From Paenibacillus sinopodophylli (lineage in GTDB: Bacteria; Bacillota; Bacilli; Paenibacillales; Paenibacillaceae): 64,000 nt of DNA. A model generated the notes under the pieces. That model was not told where the DNA came from, made no database searches, and saw only the letters and a program-made list of their open reading frames with translations. Location: positions 1,523,339-1,587,338 of the forward strand of contig NZ_VDBO01000001.1 in NCBI RefSeq assembly GCF_005930355.1, written 5' to 3'. The position numbers were made by a program, and so were the translations under genes. Shown here piece by piece: positions 34,985 through 45,189 of this stretch; within the stretch, counting starts at the first letter, position 1, and the number at the start of each line of letters is the position of its first letter.

Positions 34985-37009
34985 TTAATCCTCAATAATC
35001 ATGACACCTTTTGCAGCAAGGCTGTAAGTCCCGCTGACAGGCTCGCCTGAGAGGAGCTCAGGGCGCGGCTGGGCTCCAAGCTGAAACTCCGCAGCATCTG
35101 AATTGTGGTTCAGAATAAACGTGTAGGATTTGCCGTCCTTGCTTCTGCGGGTAACCTCTACGCCGCTGGGTGCGGCAAGAAGAGGCTCGATTCCTTTATC
35201 CTTAATTATATTGGTAAGCAGTGATTGCAGGAACTGCTTGTCTGGGCTTGAAGCGATATACCACGCCTCACCCTTACCGAATGTGTTGACCGTTACAACG
35301 GGCATGCCTTTGTAGAAATCGGAGCCGTACTCCGCAACAACCTCTGCACCCTCAGAATGAATCAAATCGCATAGCATGCTGCACGTGTACGTTCCGCTAA
35401 GCGCTCCATTAGCCTTCTTCATAACGATTTGATTGTGCTGACCTGGAAGCAGCGCATCGATTTCTTCCGCCCAAATACCAAGAACCTTACGCAGCTTGCC
35501 AGGATATCCACCTGTTGTAACGAGATCATGCTCATTCACAATACCGCTGAAGAAAGTAGTAATGAATGTACCACCGCGCCGAGTGAATGCTTCAACCTTC
35601 TCTGCAAAGCCAGGCTTAATCATGTACATAACTGGTGCAATGACCAAATCATACTGATCGAACTGCTCCTCGACACTGATCATATCGGTCTGTACATTCA
35701 ACTCAAACAAAGCGTCGTAATATTTGTGAACTTCATCTACGTATTTAAGCGCAATGCTCGGACCGCTTGACAGCTCGACAGCCCAGCGGTTCTCCCAATC
35801 GAAAACGATTGCAGCTTTCGCATCAATACGTGAATCGAGCAACTTATCGGATAGCTGAGTAAGCTCGCGGCCAAGCTCCGCGCATTCTCTGAATACGCGT
35901 GTATGCTCATGACCCACATGCTCAATAACCGCTCCGTGGTATTTCTCACATGCGCCTATAGAGCGGCGTAGTTGGAAGAACAATACCGTGTCGGCGCCGT
36001 GGGCAACCGCTTGGTAGCTCCACAGACGCATAACGCCTGGTCGCTTCAAGGCATTATAGGCCTGCCAGTTCTGCTGACTTGGCGTTTGCTCCATAAGCAT
36101 AAAAGGTTGTCCACTTTTGAGGCCGCGCATCAGAGCATGCGTCATGGCAGTGAAGCTGACAGGCGTGTCAATGGAAGGGTAATTGTCCCATGACACAACG
36201 TCCAGATGCTTCGCCCATTTGAAATAATCGAGCTCTGGGTAAGTCCCCATTAAATTAGTCGTTATTTGAATATCCTGAGAATGCTTCCTAATCTCTTCAA
36301 ATTCTATCAAATAGCAGTCAAGAAGGGCATCGGATTGGAATCTGCGGTAATCCAGCGATATGCTTTGGAAATTGGTGCGATTGCCTCCCCACTCCTCACT
36401 AAGCCCATTCGGCGGGACAATCTCATCCCAATCATAGAAAGTATGTCCCCAGAAGCTTGTATACCAAGCTTTGTTCAACTGCTCAATCGTACCGTAACGA
36501 TTCTGCAGCCAAACGTGGAAGGCCTCTGCGCAGTTATCGCAATAGCAATAGCCGCCATACTCGTTGGATATATGCCAAGCCACGATTGCTGGATGATCCT
36601 TGTAACGCTCTGCCAGCTTGCCTGCAATCAGCTTCGAGTATTGACGATAGGCCGGACTGCTTGGGCAGGAGTTGTGGCGACCGCCGAACTTGCGCTTACG
36701 TCCTTCGTAATCAACACGAGTTACATCCGGATACCTTTTGGCCATCCAAGCAGGGTGAGCGCCTGTGCTCGTTGCCAAGCAGACCGAAATACCGTCACCA
36801 TGCAATCTGTCGATGATGCGATCTAGCTCGCTGAAATCATAGGTTTCCTCGCTCGGTTGTATACGTGCCCACGAAAAAACGTTAACCGTTGCTACATCAA
36901 TATCGGCAAGCTTGAACATGCGAAGATCCTCTGACATCGTTTCGTCATCCCATTGCTCCGGATTGTAGTCGCCGCCATACCATATTTTTGGAAGTTTGTT
37001 ATGTATCAT
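34985..37009 (-). CDS. GH42 beta-galactosidase
   Basis: A 674-residue intracellular GH42 enzyme without signal peptide. The acid/base is E150 in WHISNEYGG and the nucleophile E307 in FMLMEQTPS. Zinc-type cysteines are C115, C155, C157 and C160 (CYCDNC). The catalytic barrel is followed by trimerisation and beta-sandwich domains, ending in the family's usual GVMIIED. It hydrolyses terminal beta-galactose from imported galacto-oligosaccharides. It follows the binding lipoprotein gene, so the importer probably takes up galactan-type oligosaccharides. Confidence 0.9.
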   Translation of the reverse strand: MIHNKLPKIWYGGDYNPEQWDDETMSEDLRMFKLADIDVATVNVFSWARIQPSEETYDFSELDRIIDRLHGDGISVCLATSTGAHPAWMAKRYPDVTRVDYEGRKRKFGGRHNSCPSSPAYRQYSKLIAGKLAERYKDHPAIVAWHISNEYGGYCYCDNCAEAFHVWLQNRYGTIEQLNKAWYTSFWGHTFYDWDEIVPPNGLSEEWGGNRTNFQSISLDYRRFQSDALLDCYLIEFEEIRKHSQDIQITTNLMGTYPELDYFKWAKHLDVVSWDNYPSIDTPVSFTAMTHALMRGLKSGQPFMLMEQTPSQQNWQAYNALKRPGVMRLWSYQAVAHGADTVLFFQLRRSIGACEKYHGAVIEHVGHEHTRVFRECAELGRELTQLSDKLLDSRIDAKAAIVFDWENRWAVELSSGPSIALKYVDEVHKYYDALFELNVQTDMISVEEQFDQYDLVIAPVMYMIKPGFAEKVEAFTRRGGTFITTFFSGIVNEHDLVTTGGYPGKLRKVLGIWAEEIDALLPGQHNQIVMKKANGALSGTYTCSMLCDLIHSEGAEVVAEYGSDFYKGMPVVTVNTFGKGEAWYIASSPDKQFLQSLLTNIIKDKGIEPLLAAPSGVEVTRRSKDGKSYTFILNHNSDAAEFQLGAQPRPELLSGEPVSGTYSLAAKGVMIIED

Positions 37010-37051
37010 GTTGTTTCCATTCTCCTCTCAACCTTTACATAATAAGAACGA

Positions 37052-37082
37052 GGGAAGAGAGCCCATGAAATGAGCCCTCTCC
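37052..37082 (-). other. Intercistronic hairpin after the binding-protein gene
   Basis: Minus-strand RNA can fold AGAGGGCUCAU with AUGGGCUCUCU through two G-U pairs, around a three-base loop; the plus strand would have A-C mismatches instead, so the structure favours the minus transcript. It lies about 19 bases after the lipoprotein stop. It could protect the upstream mRNA from 3' decay or reduce read-through into the GH42 gene. Confidence 0.5.
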
Positions 37083-37100
37083 TTTCCTGCTATTTTAAGC

Positions 37101-38810
37101 TTATTTGGACCAAAGCGCTACGCGATCTTTTACCATTTTCGTAAACTCAGCATTCAATTTTTCTACGCCAGCATTGTCAAGGTCTTTCAAGAATGCATCG
37201 TATATTTTATCGAAGTCTGCTGGTTTCGCAAGAATAGCTTCTGGAATACGTTTTTTCATAATGTCTTGTGTTTTTTGGAAAATAACGTTAGCTTGCGAGC
37301 CTGTTTCGAATGGAAGCGTCCAAGCAGCGCCGTACTTACGCTCTGGGAATGCATCGTCTGCAGGCCACAGATCTTTATACGTCGTTGCATTGTATTTCGC
37401 AAGCGTCTTTTTGTCTTCTTCGGAATAAGCCGTTTGGATTTGCTCTGGGAACGTTGTTGTGTAGTAGTTTCCAGAAGGATCCTTCACGCCATCGCCGTAA
37501 CGAGCGGATAGCAAGTAGTTGCCAATGCCTGTTGTTTTCTTGAATGTGTTGTTGTCATTCGATTTCTGTGCTTGAACATCTTCAGGAATGACACGCTTGC
37601 CATCTACTACGTTGTAATGCTTGCCTTCGATACCCCAGTTAACAAGCACTTGACCTTCATCCGAAGCAAGGTAATCAAGGAATTTGATTAACCGAACAGG
37701 ATCTTGCGCATCCTTTGTAATACCAATACCATAACCGGCAATGTAGCCAGTTCCTTGGAAGGAGTGATCTTGGAACGTGTCATTCAATGTTACAGGGAAA
37801 CGCGCATAAGTTGCTTTGAAGTTTCCAGCAGCTTTCAGTGCATTTTCCGCATCGCCATAATCCCAGTTTTGATCAACGAGACCAAGAACGCGGCCAGAAG
37901 CGACTTTTGCTTTGTATTGGTCGTATTTCTGAACGAAGCTTTCTTTGTCAAGCAAGCCGATATCGTTCATGTGGTTCAACCAACGGAAGTATTCTCTTTC
38001 TTCTGGACGCTGGTAGTGCATAATCGCTTCATGTGTATCTTGGTTTACATAGAATTCGCCATCATCCGGAGCGCCTGTTGCATAGAATGCAGGGTTCGTT
38101 ACGGAAATCAGAATTTGCCATTCACCGCCATTAAGCGACATACCGATTGTTGGTTGGCCGTCAGCTGTTGTCGGGTTTTTCTCAATATAAGCTTTGATCG
38201 CTGCTTCATAATCTTGAACCGTTTTGATTTCTGGGTAACCGGCTGCTTCAAGCACTTGATGCTGCAATTGGAAACCGCCGCCTGCTTCAAAGTACGTTTG
38301 GCCTACGCCGCCAGAAGGAAGCGTATAGATCGCATCGTCATCTTCGCTCCAGCGAAGACGGTTTAAATATTCGCCGTACACTTTTTTGATGTTCGGGCCG
38401 TGCTCCTCGATTAGTGGACGAAGGTCGATCAATGCGCCGGCATCAACCAATTTACCAGCACTGCCTTTCGGCATAACTAGGTCTGGGAATTCGTCGCTTG
38501 CAACCATAAGTGCGAACATTTCTTCATCCGTACCACCTACAGGAAATTCCTGTTTCATCGTGATTCCTGTTTTTTCTAGAAGGAATTTACCTGTTTCGGA
38601 TTGCATATCATCCCAGTTCGCATTGACGTCGCCGGATGCTACTCGGATCGTAATTGGTTCAACCGCTGCCTCTTCGTTAGCAGCATTCGTTGGCTCATTC
38701 GTTGTACCTTTGTTTGTGTTACCTTCACTGTTCGAGTTGCCACAAGCTGTGACGAATACGAATACGAGTGCCAACATCAGGCATAGTGCCATTTGCATCT
38801 TTCTTTTCAT
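37101..38810 (-). CDS. Extracellular solute-binding lipoprotein of a sugar ABC importer
   Basis: A 569-residue lipoprotein with signal peptide MKRKMQMALCLMLALVFVFV and lipobox VTAC, the lipidated cysteine being C23. A low-complexity Asn/Thr/Glu linker follows, then a large two-lobe binding domain like LipO/YtcQ proteins, which bind oligosaccharides. It is encoded after the two permeases and before the GH42 gene. No ATPase is encoded here; such importers use a shared MsmX-type ATPase. Confidence 0.88.
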   Translation of the reverse strand: MKRKMQMALCLMLALVFVFVTACGNSNSEGNTNKGTTNEPTNAANEEAAVEPITIRVASGDVNANWDDMQSETGKFLLEKTGITMKQEFPVGGTDEEMFALMVASDEFPDLVMPKGSAGKLVDAGALIDLRPLIEEHGPNIKKVYGEYLNRLRWSEDDDAIYTLPSGGVGQTYFEAGGGFQLQHQVLEAAGYPEIKTVQDYEAAIKAYIEKNPTTADGQPTIGMSLNGGEWQILISVTNPAFYATGAPDDGEFYVNQDTHEAIMHYQRPEEREYFRWLNHMNDIGLLDKESFVQKYDQYKAKVASGRVLGLVDQNWDYGDAENALKAAGNFKATYARFPVTLNDTFQDHSFQGTGYIAGYGIGITKDAQDPVRLIKFLDYLASDEGQVLVNWGIEGKHYNVVDGKRVIPEDVQAQKSNDNNTFKKTTGIGNYLLSARYGDGVKDPSGNYYTTTFPEQIQTAYSEEDKKTLAKYNATTYKDLWPADDAFPERKYGAAWTLPFETGSQANVIFQKTQDIMKKRIPEAILAKPADFDKIYDAFLKDLDNAGVEKLNAEFTKMVKDRVALWSK

Positions 38811-38882
38811 TACCGGAAAGCCTCCCTTTTTTTCTGTTGCATAATGTTCATGTATATAACAGGAAACCTGCTATTACTATCG

Positions 38883-39776
38883 TTAGCTTTTTACAGCTCC
38901 AAGCGTCATACCTTTCACGAAATACTTCTGAAGAAACGGATATACCATGAGAATCGGTATGGTAACTACAATTGTGATCGCCATCTTAATCGATTCTGGT
39001 GAAACCGAAGCAATCGCTTGTTGTGCATTCGGATCACGGTAGTTGTTTCCTGATTGTGTGGACTGCAGCACCTTCATTAGCTCGTATTGAAGCGTCGTGT
39101 TCTCTGGATTGCGATTATTATACAAATAAGTATCAAACCATGCATTCCAATGACTAACTGCTATAAACAACGCAATGGTTGCGAGAACCGGCTGGCATAG
39201 CGGAAGAATGACCTTCCAGAAAATCGTCCAGTCATTCGCACCGTCGATTTTGGCAGATTCCTGCAGGGCATAAGGAAGCCCGTCAATATAGGAACGGACA
39301 ACGAACACATTCCAAACACTTAGAAGCGCAGGGATGATGTATACGGCGAACGTGCTCATCAAGCCTAAGCTCTTCATGAGTAGGAAGCCTGGGATCAGTC
39401 CCCCTGAGAAGTACATCGTAAGAGCGAATCCGATAGACATCCATCTTCTTGACTGGAAATCAGGACGACTAAGCGTATAAGCCATCATCGAAGCGGATAA
39501 TACGCCGATTGCCGTACCGATTACCGTACGCAGCACAGAGTTTTTGAAGCCGACTAGCAGCCCTTCGAAACCAAATATCGTTTCATAGTTTTTGAGCGTA
39601 AATTCACGAGGGAATATCGTAATCCCGCCCCTTACCGTATCTACCGAATCATTGAATGAAATCGCTAGTACGTTAAGGAAAGGATATAACGTCACTATAG
39701 CAACAATAGCCATAAAAATGTAAATGAAAGCGTCAAATATTTTATCGCTAGTACTTCTTCTCATCGTTCCTTGCAT
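38883..39776 (-). CDS. Sugar ABC importer permease, YtcP/LplC type
   Basis: A 297-residue MalG-like permease with six helices. The EAA loop region ESAKIDGANDWTIFWKVILPL contacts the ATPase, and it ends KYFVKGMTLGAVKS, typical of the YtcP/LplC group. It starts after GGAGG, 12 bases from the partner permease stop. Confidence 0.9.
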   Translation of the reverse strand: MQGTMRRSTSDKIFDAFIYIFMAIVAIVTLYPFLNVLAISFNDSVDTVRGGITIFPREFTLKNYETIFGFEGLLVGFKNSVLRTVIGTAIGVLSASMMAYTLSRPDFQSRRWMSIGFALTMYFSGGLIPGFLLMKSLGLMSTFAVYIIPALLSVWNVFVVRSYIDGLPYALQESAKIDGANDWTIFWKVILPLCQPVLATIALFIAVSHWNAWFDTYLYNNRNPENTTLQYELMKVLQSTQSGNNYRDPNAQQAIASVSPESIKMAITIVVTIPILMVYPFLQKYFVKGMTLGAVKS

Positions 39777-39788
39777 ATGCTGTTCCTC

Positions 39789-40745
39789 CTATATGATTGA
39801 TTCTTTGGTGACTCGTTTGTATATGCCGTTCGCGATAAACACGAGCAGAATGCTGACGATGGAGTTGAATATGCCGATTGCCGTACCATACGAATATCGA
39901 CTCAACTGAATACCGTACTTAAGCGCATATAAATCGAGAACCTCTGAGTAATCAGACACGAGTGGATTGCCAAGTAGGAATTGCTTCTCGAAGCCAATAC
40001 TGATCAAATGTCCAATGGAGAGGATGAAAAGCACCATAAAGGTTGTACGAATGCCAGGAAGCGTAATATGCCACATTTTGCGGAAGCGTCCTGCGCCGTC
40101 GACCGTAGAAGCCTCATAGAGCTCAGGGTCAATTCCTGACATGGCTGCAAGGAATATGATCGAGTTCCAGCCCATCTCTTTCCATAAATCAGACAAAGTA
40201 ACGATACCCCAGAACAATTCACCCTTCGCCATGAATTGAATCGGAGTGTCAATAATGTTCAAATACATAAGCAATTGATTGACTGCGCCGCCATCGGTAG
40301 ACAGCATCTTGGTTATAAGTCCGGCAACAACAACCCATGAAACAAAGTGAGGCAAGTAAGAAATCGTTTGGACGGAACGTTTGAAGAATTGTCCTCTCAT
40401 CTCATTCAGCAAGAGTGCGAATATGACCGGAATTGTGAATCCAACAACTAACCCCATTGTACTCATTGCCAGCGTATTACGCAGAACAACATAAAACCGC
40501 TCGTCCTGGAAAAGCTCTATGAAATTATCTAGTCCAACCCATTTTTGATCGAATATACCGTTTTTCGGTTTGTAGTTTTGAAATGCGGTCAACCATCCCC
40601 ATACCGGCACGTAACTGAATATGAAGATCCAGATGACGAACGGCAACGACATTAAGTACAAGTAGCGCTGTTGAAAAGCTTTGTACCAAAATCTATTCTT
40701 CTTGCTTGTCAAACCTGTTTGCGGACTACCTTCTGTTAGCGGTTT
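39789..40745 (-). CDS. Sugar ABC importer permease, LplB/YteP type
   Basis: A 318-residue MalF-like permease with six helices; the EAA loop is EASTVDGAGRFRKMWHITLPG. The ATG at 40745 has AGGAGG seven bases upstream, so the upstream extension to 40787 is rejected. It heads the importer/GH42 operon. A catabolite-response-like site lies 165 bases upstream. Confidence 0.9.
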   Translation of the reverse strand, partial: KPLTEGSPQTGLTSKKNRFWYKAFQQRYLYLMSLPFVIWIFIFSYVPVWGWLTAFQNYKPKNGIFDQKWVGLDNFIELFQDERFYVVLRNTLAMSTMGLVVGFTIPVIFALLLNEMRGQFFKRSVQTISYLPHFVSWVVVAGLITKMLSTDGGAVNQLLMYLNIIDTPIQFMAKGELFWGIVTLSDLWKEMGWNSIIFLAAMSGIDPELYEASTVDGAGRFRKMWHITLPGIRTTFMVLFILSIGHLISIGFEKQFLLGNPLVSDYSEVLDLYALKYGIQLSRYSYGTAIGIFNSIVSILLVFIANGIYKRVTKESII

Positions 40746-40909
40746 CATCGCTGCTCCTCCTATTGTTTTTGCTCCGAGCAAAAACATCTTTCGTAAGCAT
40801 CTCTTTGTTTCTGTAGCTTACCCTCTCTTATCTGTACTTATCATAAACGATCTGCTCTACCTGCTTGCACCCACTAAATTAGTTCTAAAATCATATCAAA
40901 ATAAGTACT

Positions 40910-40924
40910 TTCAAGCGCTTTCAT
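40910..40924 (-). promoter_or_regulatory. Candidate catabolite response element (cre) of the importer operon
   Basis: Minus-strand ATGAAAGCGCTTGAA matches the cre pattern (TGNAANCGNWNNCW) at all but the conserved C near its end. Its position upstream of the sugar importer supports CcpA control, consistent with the HPr kinase homologue in the window. Confidence 0.45.
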
Positions 40925-40954
40925 AACCATCGGTTACCTAAATTATAAACAAAA

Positions 40955-41000
40955 GCGCCTATATCTATCACTTCCAGACGGGAAGCATAGATATAGGCGC
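40955..41000 (-). terminator. Terminator of the two-component system genes
   Basis: A long stem pairs GCGCCTATATCTAT plus CTTCC with GGAAG and ATAGATATAGGCGC, with TTTT on the minus side. It lies about 39 bases after the regulator stop and separates it from the importer operon. Confidence 0.85.
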
Positions 41001-41038
41001 AAAATTGTTTATAGATGTGGAATAAGGCGATACCAACG

Positions 41039-42595
41039 CTAATCAGAGACAGACTTGCTGGCTATGCTCTTAAAGGACGATGGTGAAACCCCTTTATACT
41101 TTTTGAATTTACTATGGAAATAATCTACGTTCGCATATCCTACCCGTTCTGATACCTGATGAACTTTCAGGCCCTCCTGTAGCAGCTCAATCGCATGTTG
41201 AATGCGTATTTGATCCAGATAGGTGTTGAAATGCTCACCTGTATAGTTTTTGAACATTTTCCCCAAATAGCCGCTGTTATAGTTAAACAATTCAGCCAGC
41301 GTCTCCAGTTTAATATTCTCGCTATAGTGACGTTCGATAAAGTCTGTCATTTGTTTCATCACGGATAGACTGTCGGACTTCCCAATTTTCTCCGTTAATT
41401 CAGTCAGACGCAGCTTAAGCTGAACGAGCATTTCTTGATTATGATGAGCCAGATAAAGCGCCGTAATCATAGACAGATCCTCCTGCATAGAGATCTGGGG
41501 ATTGGATAAGGCTACCTTATTCAGTACGATCGTCAGCAATTGAGCCCAGCTAGACTTGATGAATTGCTCAGAAGCATCATATGCACATATTTGATCAGAT
41601 GCATCTTGGATCGCTTTATCCACTCCATCATTATTGCCAATATCAATCCTGTAATAGAGCTTCTGGGCTAGTGTCTCGATAGATAGATTTTCCCTGTTTT
41701 CAGAGGTTTGTACTGTTCCCTCATCTGCTTTACCTGCCAAATGAATTTGCTGTCCTTGCAGCATGAAACGCCGCTTCAACAAACTTCTCACAGCTGGAAT
41801 AGCGTCAAGAAGTTCATTCGGCTCTCGGACAGGCTCGGTTGCAACAGCTGCAAACCTAACCTTAGGCCCGCAGCATTCTTCAATCCACTGCTTCATTTGA
41901 TCGCGCGAGCCATTCTGAAGCAAATAATCCTTTAATAGCAAGCCTACGTATGGCTCGGCCGAGAAGGCCCAGCCAATCTGCTTCTGCGTAATTCGATCAG
42001 CCAGCTTCTTCCTCAGCGTTGCATTCATCGTCAAGGAATGCTCTCTGCTGTAAAGCTCAATCAGTAGCATCTGATAATACTTCCCTGGTTCTCCCAGCAA
42101 TACTTTGAGCTCACTGCTATGTGTCGTGTCTGAATCAAGCTTGCCGGAAGCAAGCTGCTGCAGCATCTCTTCACGCAGCAGAACCGTTGTCTGCTCGGAG
42201 GTCTGTCTCTGTTCGGAGCGGCTGACGAGCTGGCTTGCAATCCGCTCCACATAGCTCTCCAACTCATCCTCGTCAATTGGTTTTAATATATATCCGTCTA
42301 CATTATGTGCAATCGCTTGCTTGGCATAATTAAATTCTGCGTAACCACTTAATATTAAAAAATGACAGACACTATCCGTTCTTCTAATTTCCTCAATGGC
42401 TTGAAGCCCGTCCATGCCCGGCATCCGAATGTCGATTAAGATCAAATCTGGCGCGAGCGCTGTATGTTTCTCTACTGCCTCACGGCCGTTCGAAGCTGTT
42501 CCTACGACCGAGAAGCCATGTTTATTCCAGTCGACCAAGGTTTGAAGTCCTTCTCTGATCATTGGTTCATCGTCTACAATCAATACTCTATGCAA
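41039..42595 (-). CDS. YesN-type response regulator (receiver + AraC HTH)
   Basis: A 518-residue regulator. The receiver domain has the acidic pocket VDDE (8-10), phosphoacceptor D55 in LIDIRMPG and the conserved lysine in ILKPID near 104. A long central region follows, then two AraC helix-turn-helix motifs from about 415 (LETLAELFNYNSGYLGKMFK; VSERVGYANVDYFHSKFKK). The start is TTG at 42595 after GGAGG, overlapping the kinase gene by eight bases. It probably activates the downstream importer/GH42 operon. Confidence 0.9.
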   Translation of the reverse strand: MHRVLIVDDEPMIREGLQTLVDWNKHGFSVVGTASNGREAVEKHTALAPDLILIDIRMPGMDGLQAIEEIRRTDSVCHFLILSGYAEFNYAKQAIAHNVDGYILKPIDEDELESYVERIASQLVSRSEQRQTSEQTTVLLREEMLQQLASGKLDSDTTHSSELKVLLGEPGKYYQMLLIELYSREHSLTMNATLRKKLADRITQKQIGWAFSAEPYVGLLLKDYLLQNGSRDQMKQWIEECCGPKVRFAAVATEPVREPNELLDAIPAVRSLLKRRFMLQGQQIHLAGKADEGTVQTSENRENLSIETLAQKLYYRIDIGNNDGVDKAIQDASDQICAYDASEQFIKSSWAQLLTIVLNKVALSNPQISMQEDLSMITALYLAHHNQEMLVQLKLRLTELTEKIGKSDSLSVMKQMTDFIERHYSENIKLETLAELFNYNSGYLGKMFKNYTGEHFNTYLDQIRIQHAIELLQEGLKVHQVSERVGYANVDYFHSKFKKYKGVSPSSFKSIASKSVSD

Positions 42596-44390
42596 AAGGA
42601 TGACCTCCTATCGGAATTTCTAAAGTGATACGAGTACCGGCACCAAGCTCGCTTTTCAAAGTCAAGCCTGTACCTTCCCCATATATCATGACGAGTCGTT
42701 GATGAACATTGCGGAGACCGATCCGATACTCATCATGTTCTTCCATATCGTGAAGTGAAGCATTAATCTGCTCAAGTTTCTCCTCACTAATTCCAGCTCC
42801 ATTGTCGGCCACCTCAACCCGCAGCTTGTGATCAATTACCTGTGTCGTTAGCAAGACAAAGCCGCCTTCCGCAATATTATCAAGCCCATGCACGACTGCA
42901 TTCTCAATGAGTGGCTGAATAATCAGCGGTGGCACCTCAATTTCCTGTCCAATCGGGTCAACTTCCAGTCGAAAGGTCAACCGGTCATTGCCGTATCTGA
43001 ACTTCTGAATTTCCAAGTAGCAGCGAACGATCTCTAGCTCGTCCTTCAAGGCAATCTTCCGCGTACCAATCTCTAGGTTACGGCGAATCATTTTGCCAAG
43101 CATACGAACGATCGAAGATATTTCCGCTTCACCTTTAATATGCGCCTTCATTCGAATCGATTCGAGCGCATTGAATAAGAAATGAGGATTGATTTGACTG
43201 GCCATCATCTTCAGCTTGATTTCTTTCTGCCTCAATTGGAGCTGCGCCTGTTGCTTGTGTGATTCTGACACCTCATCCATCAAGCCGCGAATGCTGACGA
43301 CCATATTATTGAATTGCTTCGATAGTATGCCTATCTCGTCACTGCCAGTTACATGAGATATGACGTTCAGGTCACCCATCGCCACCTTGTTCAAGTCTTT
43401 ATTGAGGACAAGCATGCGCTTCGCTAAAATAGTAGAGAAAATATAAATCAGAATAAACGCAATAACAAGGCTTAACATGATAATGCCGAATCCCAGAAGA
43501 CTGATTCGGTTAGCTCCGCTTACGATGCTTTCGATCGTAAACACAGAAACGATCTTAAGGCCATTCCGACTGGAGCTCGGTAAGAGGTCTTCGATGACGA
43601 TTTTGGAAGGCTTTCCTTCATATTTGAATTCGTAGGTTCCCGCTGCCTTATCCGTCAATTGGCTCGTGAAGTCCAATTCATTAATATTTTTACCGATCCA
43701 TTCCGGGTTTTTTGCAGCAATCATATAACCGTTGTCATCAATAATCATCGTATCAAATGGCTCTTGACTGATCATCGCGTTTAGTTCATCTTGGCTCACG
43801 CCAATGACCAGTATGCCGTTTGTCCGGTAGGTTGGAAACGTAATCTTCCGAATCAAGCTCAAATACTTGCGATTGTTCTTCGTTTCATCTGCAATATAAC
43901 TCCAATGTATGCCGTCTTCCTTCAGCGCTGACTGGTACCAAGGCTCCTGTTTGATCTTATTTGTAACCTTGAGAAACTCCCAATTGTCCAATATCGTCAT
44001 ATTCGTCGTATAGAACCGGATATTATAAATCTCGCTGTACAGTTGGATATAATCCCGAAAATCGCGATAGTCCCAGAAAGCCTTAACGACTTCAAAAGCA
44101 GAGTTATACTGCGTGTTTACCGTATTCGTTAAACGACTATCGACGAGCAGTTTATCAGAAATTTCGATGGGCATGCGAATAATGTCGAACGTCTGCTTCT
44201 TCACTCTTTCTACGTTGTTCGTAATTTGCTGCGTTGCTTGATCGAGCACGTTTTGGCGAAAAGCAACCGTCAGGAAAACGCCTACAATTAACACAGGCAC
44301 AAACACGACAAGAATAAAAGAAATAATCAGCTTTTTTTTAATACGAATATTGTCCATTCTAAGTGCAAGCGCTCTGATGCTCTTCATCAT
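42588..44390 (-). CDS. YesM-type sensor histidine kinase
   Basis: A 600-residue membrane kinase. It has one N-terminal helix (about 19-40), an extracellular sensor region to about 295, a second helix (about 298-322), a HAMP linker, then the His_kinase domain with phosphoacceptor histidine in INPHFLFNALES near 402 and ATP-lid motifs DNGAGI and GLRNVHQRL. It senses an external sugar, perhaps through the binding protein, and phosphorylates the adjacent YesN-type regulator. Confidence 0.9.
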   Translation of the reverse strand: MMKSIRALALRMDNIRIKKKLIISFILVVFVPVLIVGVFLTVAFRQNVLDQATQQITNNVERVKKQTFDIIRMPIEISDKLLVDSRLTNTVNTQYNSAFEVVKAFWDYRDFRDYIQLYSEIYNIRFYTTNMTILDNWEFLKVTNKIKQEPWYQSALKEDGIHWSYIADETKNNRKYLSLIRKITFPTYRTNGILVIGVSQDELNAMISQEPFDTMIIDDNGYMIAAKNPEWIGKNINELDFTSQLTDKAAGTYEFKYEGKPSKIVIEDLLPSSSRNGLKIVSVFTIESIVSGANRISLLGFGIIMLSLVIAFILIYIFSTILAKRMLVLNKDLNKVAMGDLNVISHVTGSDEIGILSKQFNNMVVSIRGLMDEVSESHKQQAQLQLRQKEIKLKMMASQINPHFLFNALESIRMKAHIKGEAEISSIVRMLGKMIRRNLEIGTRKIALKDELEIVRCYLEIQKFRYGNDRLTFRLEVDPIGQEIEVPPLIIQPLIENAVVHGLDNIAEGGFVLLTTQVIDHKLRVEVADNGAGISEEKLEQINASLHDMEEHDEYRIGLRNVHQRLVMIYGEGTGLTLKSELGAGTRITLEIPIGGHPFA

Positions 44391-44411
44391 ATAGGCTGCT
44401 CCTCCTTCACC

Positions 44412-44426
44412 AAGGAAAGCGTTTAC
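44412..44426 (-). promoter_or_regulatory. Candidate cre site upstream of the kinase gene
   Basis: The plus-strand sequence AGGAAAGCGTTTACT differs from the cre consensus at one position (G for T). It sits between a likely -10 (TATAAT on the minus strand, 44454-44459) and the start codon, where bound CcpA would block transcription. Confidence 0.5.
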
Positions 44427-44537
44427 TTATCATCACAAGTTTGAAGCATCCTATATTATAAAGCGGGTATTCATCTATTCATACAGGATTTATTCATAAT
44501 TTTATCATGTAGAAATTAGACATCCCGCTTATATTCG

Positions 44538-44885
44538 TTATTTCTCCCAAAGCTCAACTAGACGACCATCAGGATCTTCAATCCAAATAAAGGCTCCATA
44601 TTCGGTTGCTTCTTTTTTCTTTGCAAGAGGTACACCTATATGTTCCAGATGCTTAATCGTTTCATTCAGATTATATACTTGGAAATTCAACATTACTTGT
44701 TGTTCTGTTGGAAAGTAATGGTCATCCTCTGTAAAGAATGACAAAATTGTCTCATTTCCTTCTTGAGGTTTTATAGAAGTGCCGTTCCAATTGCCTATTT
44801 CAATTTGCAGCACCTCACTGTACCATTTTTTCACAGCTTCAAGATTTTTTGTTCTCCAAAATATACCCCCGAAACCTTTTATCAT
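44538..44885 (-). CDS. VOC-family (glyoxalase/bleomycin-resistance fold) protein
   Basis: A 115-residue VOC protein with paired beta-alpha-beta-beta-beta modules: FGGIFWRTKNLEAVKKWYSEVL in the first half and IEHIGVP-like HLEHIGVPLAKK then IWIEDPDGRLVELWEK at the end. The terminal E is a usual metal ligand. Substrate unknown. It starts an AT-rich stretch. The 304-base gap up to 45189 is AT-rich and shows no gene I support. Confidence 0.8.
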   Translation of the reverse strand: MIKGFGGIFWRTKNLEAVKKWYSEVLQIEIGNWNGTSIKPQEGNETILSFFTEDDHYFPTEQQVMLNFQVYNLNETIKHLEHIGVPLAKKKEATEYGAFIWIEDPDGRLVELWEK

Positions 44886-45189
44886 CGTATCGCTCTCCCG
44901 ACTATCATCAAATTTTCTTCTATCTGATTACTTTAGATATTCGAGATTGACATATAAGTTCCTTTTTCACCGATAATCCTTGTACTCTACGAAATTTAAT
45001 TAGGTAGATAATCATATTTACAATCGTATATAAAAATTGGTATTTTGAATAATATAAGGAAGTTTCAATCAGTTTGCTGCTGTGAACAAGAATTTGGGTA
45101 TTCGAGATATTGTAAATGTTAGTTATGAAAACTCTTTTCAATCACGAAAACAGGTAATCCGTAATTCATTTATTTAACGAGGTGATTGT

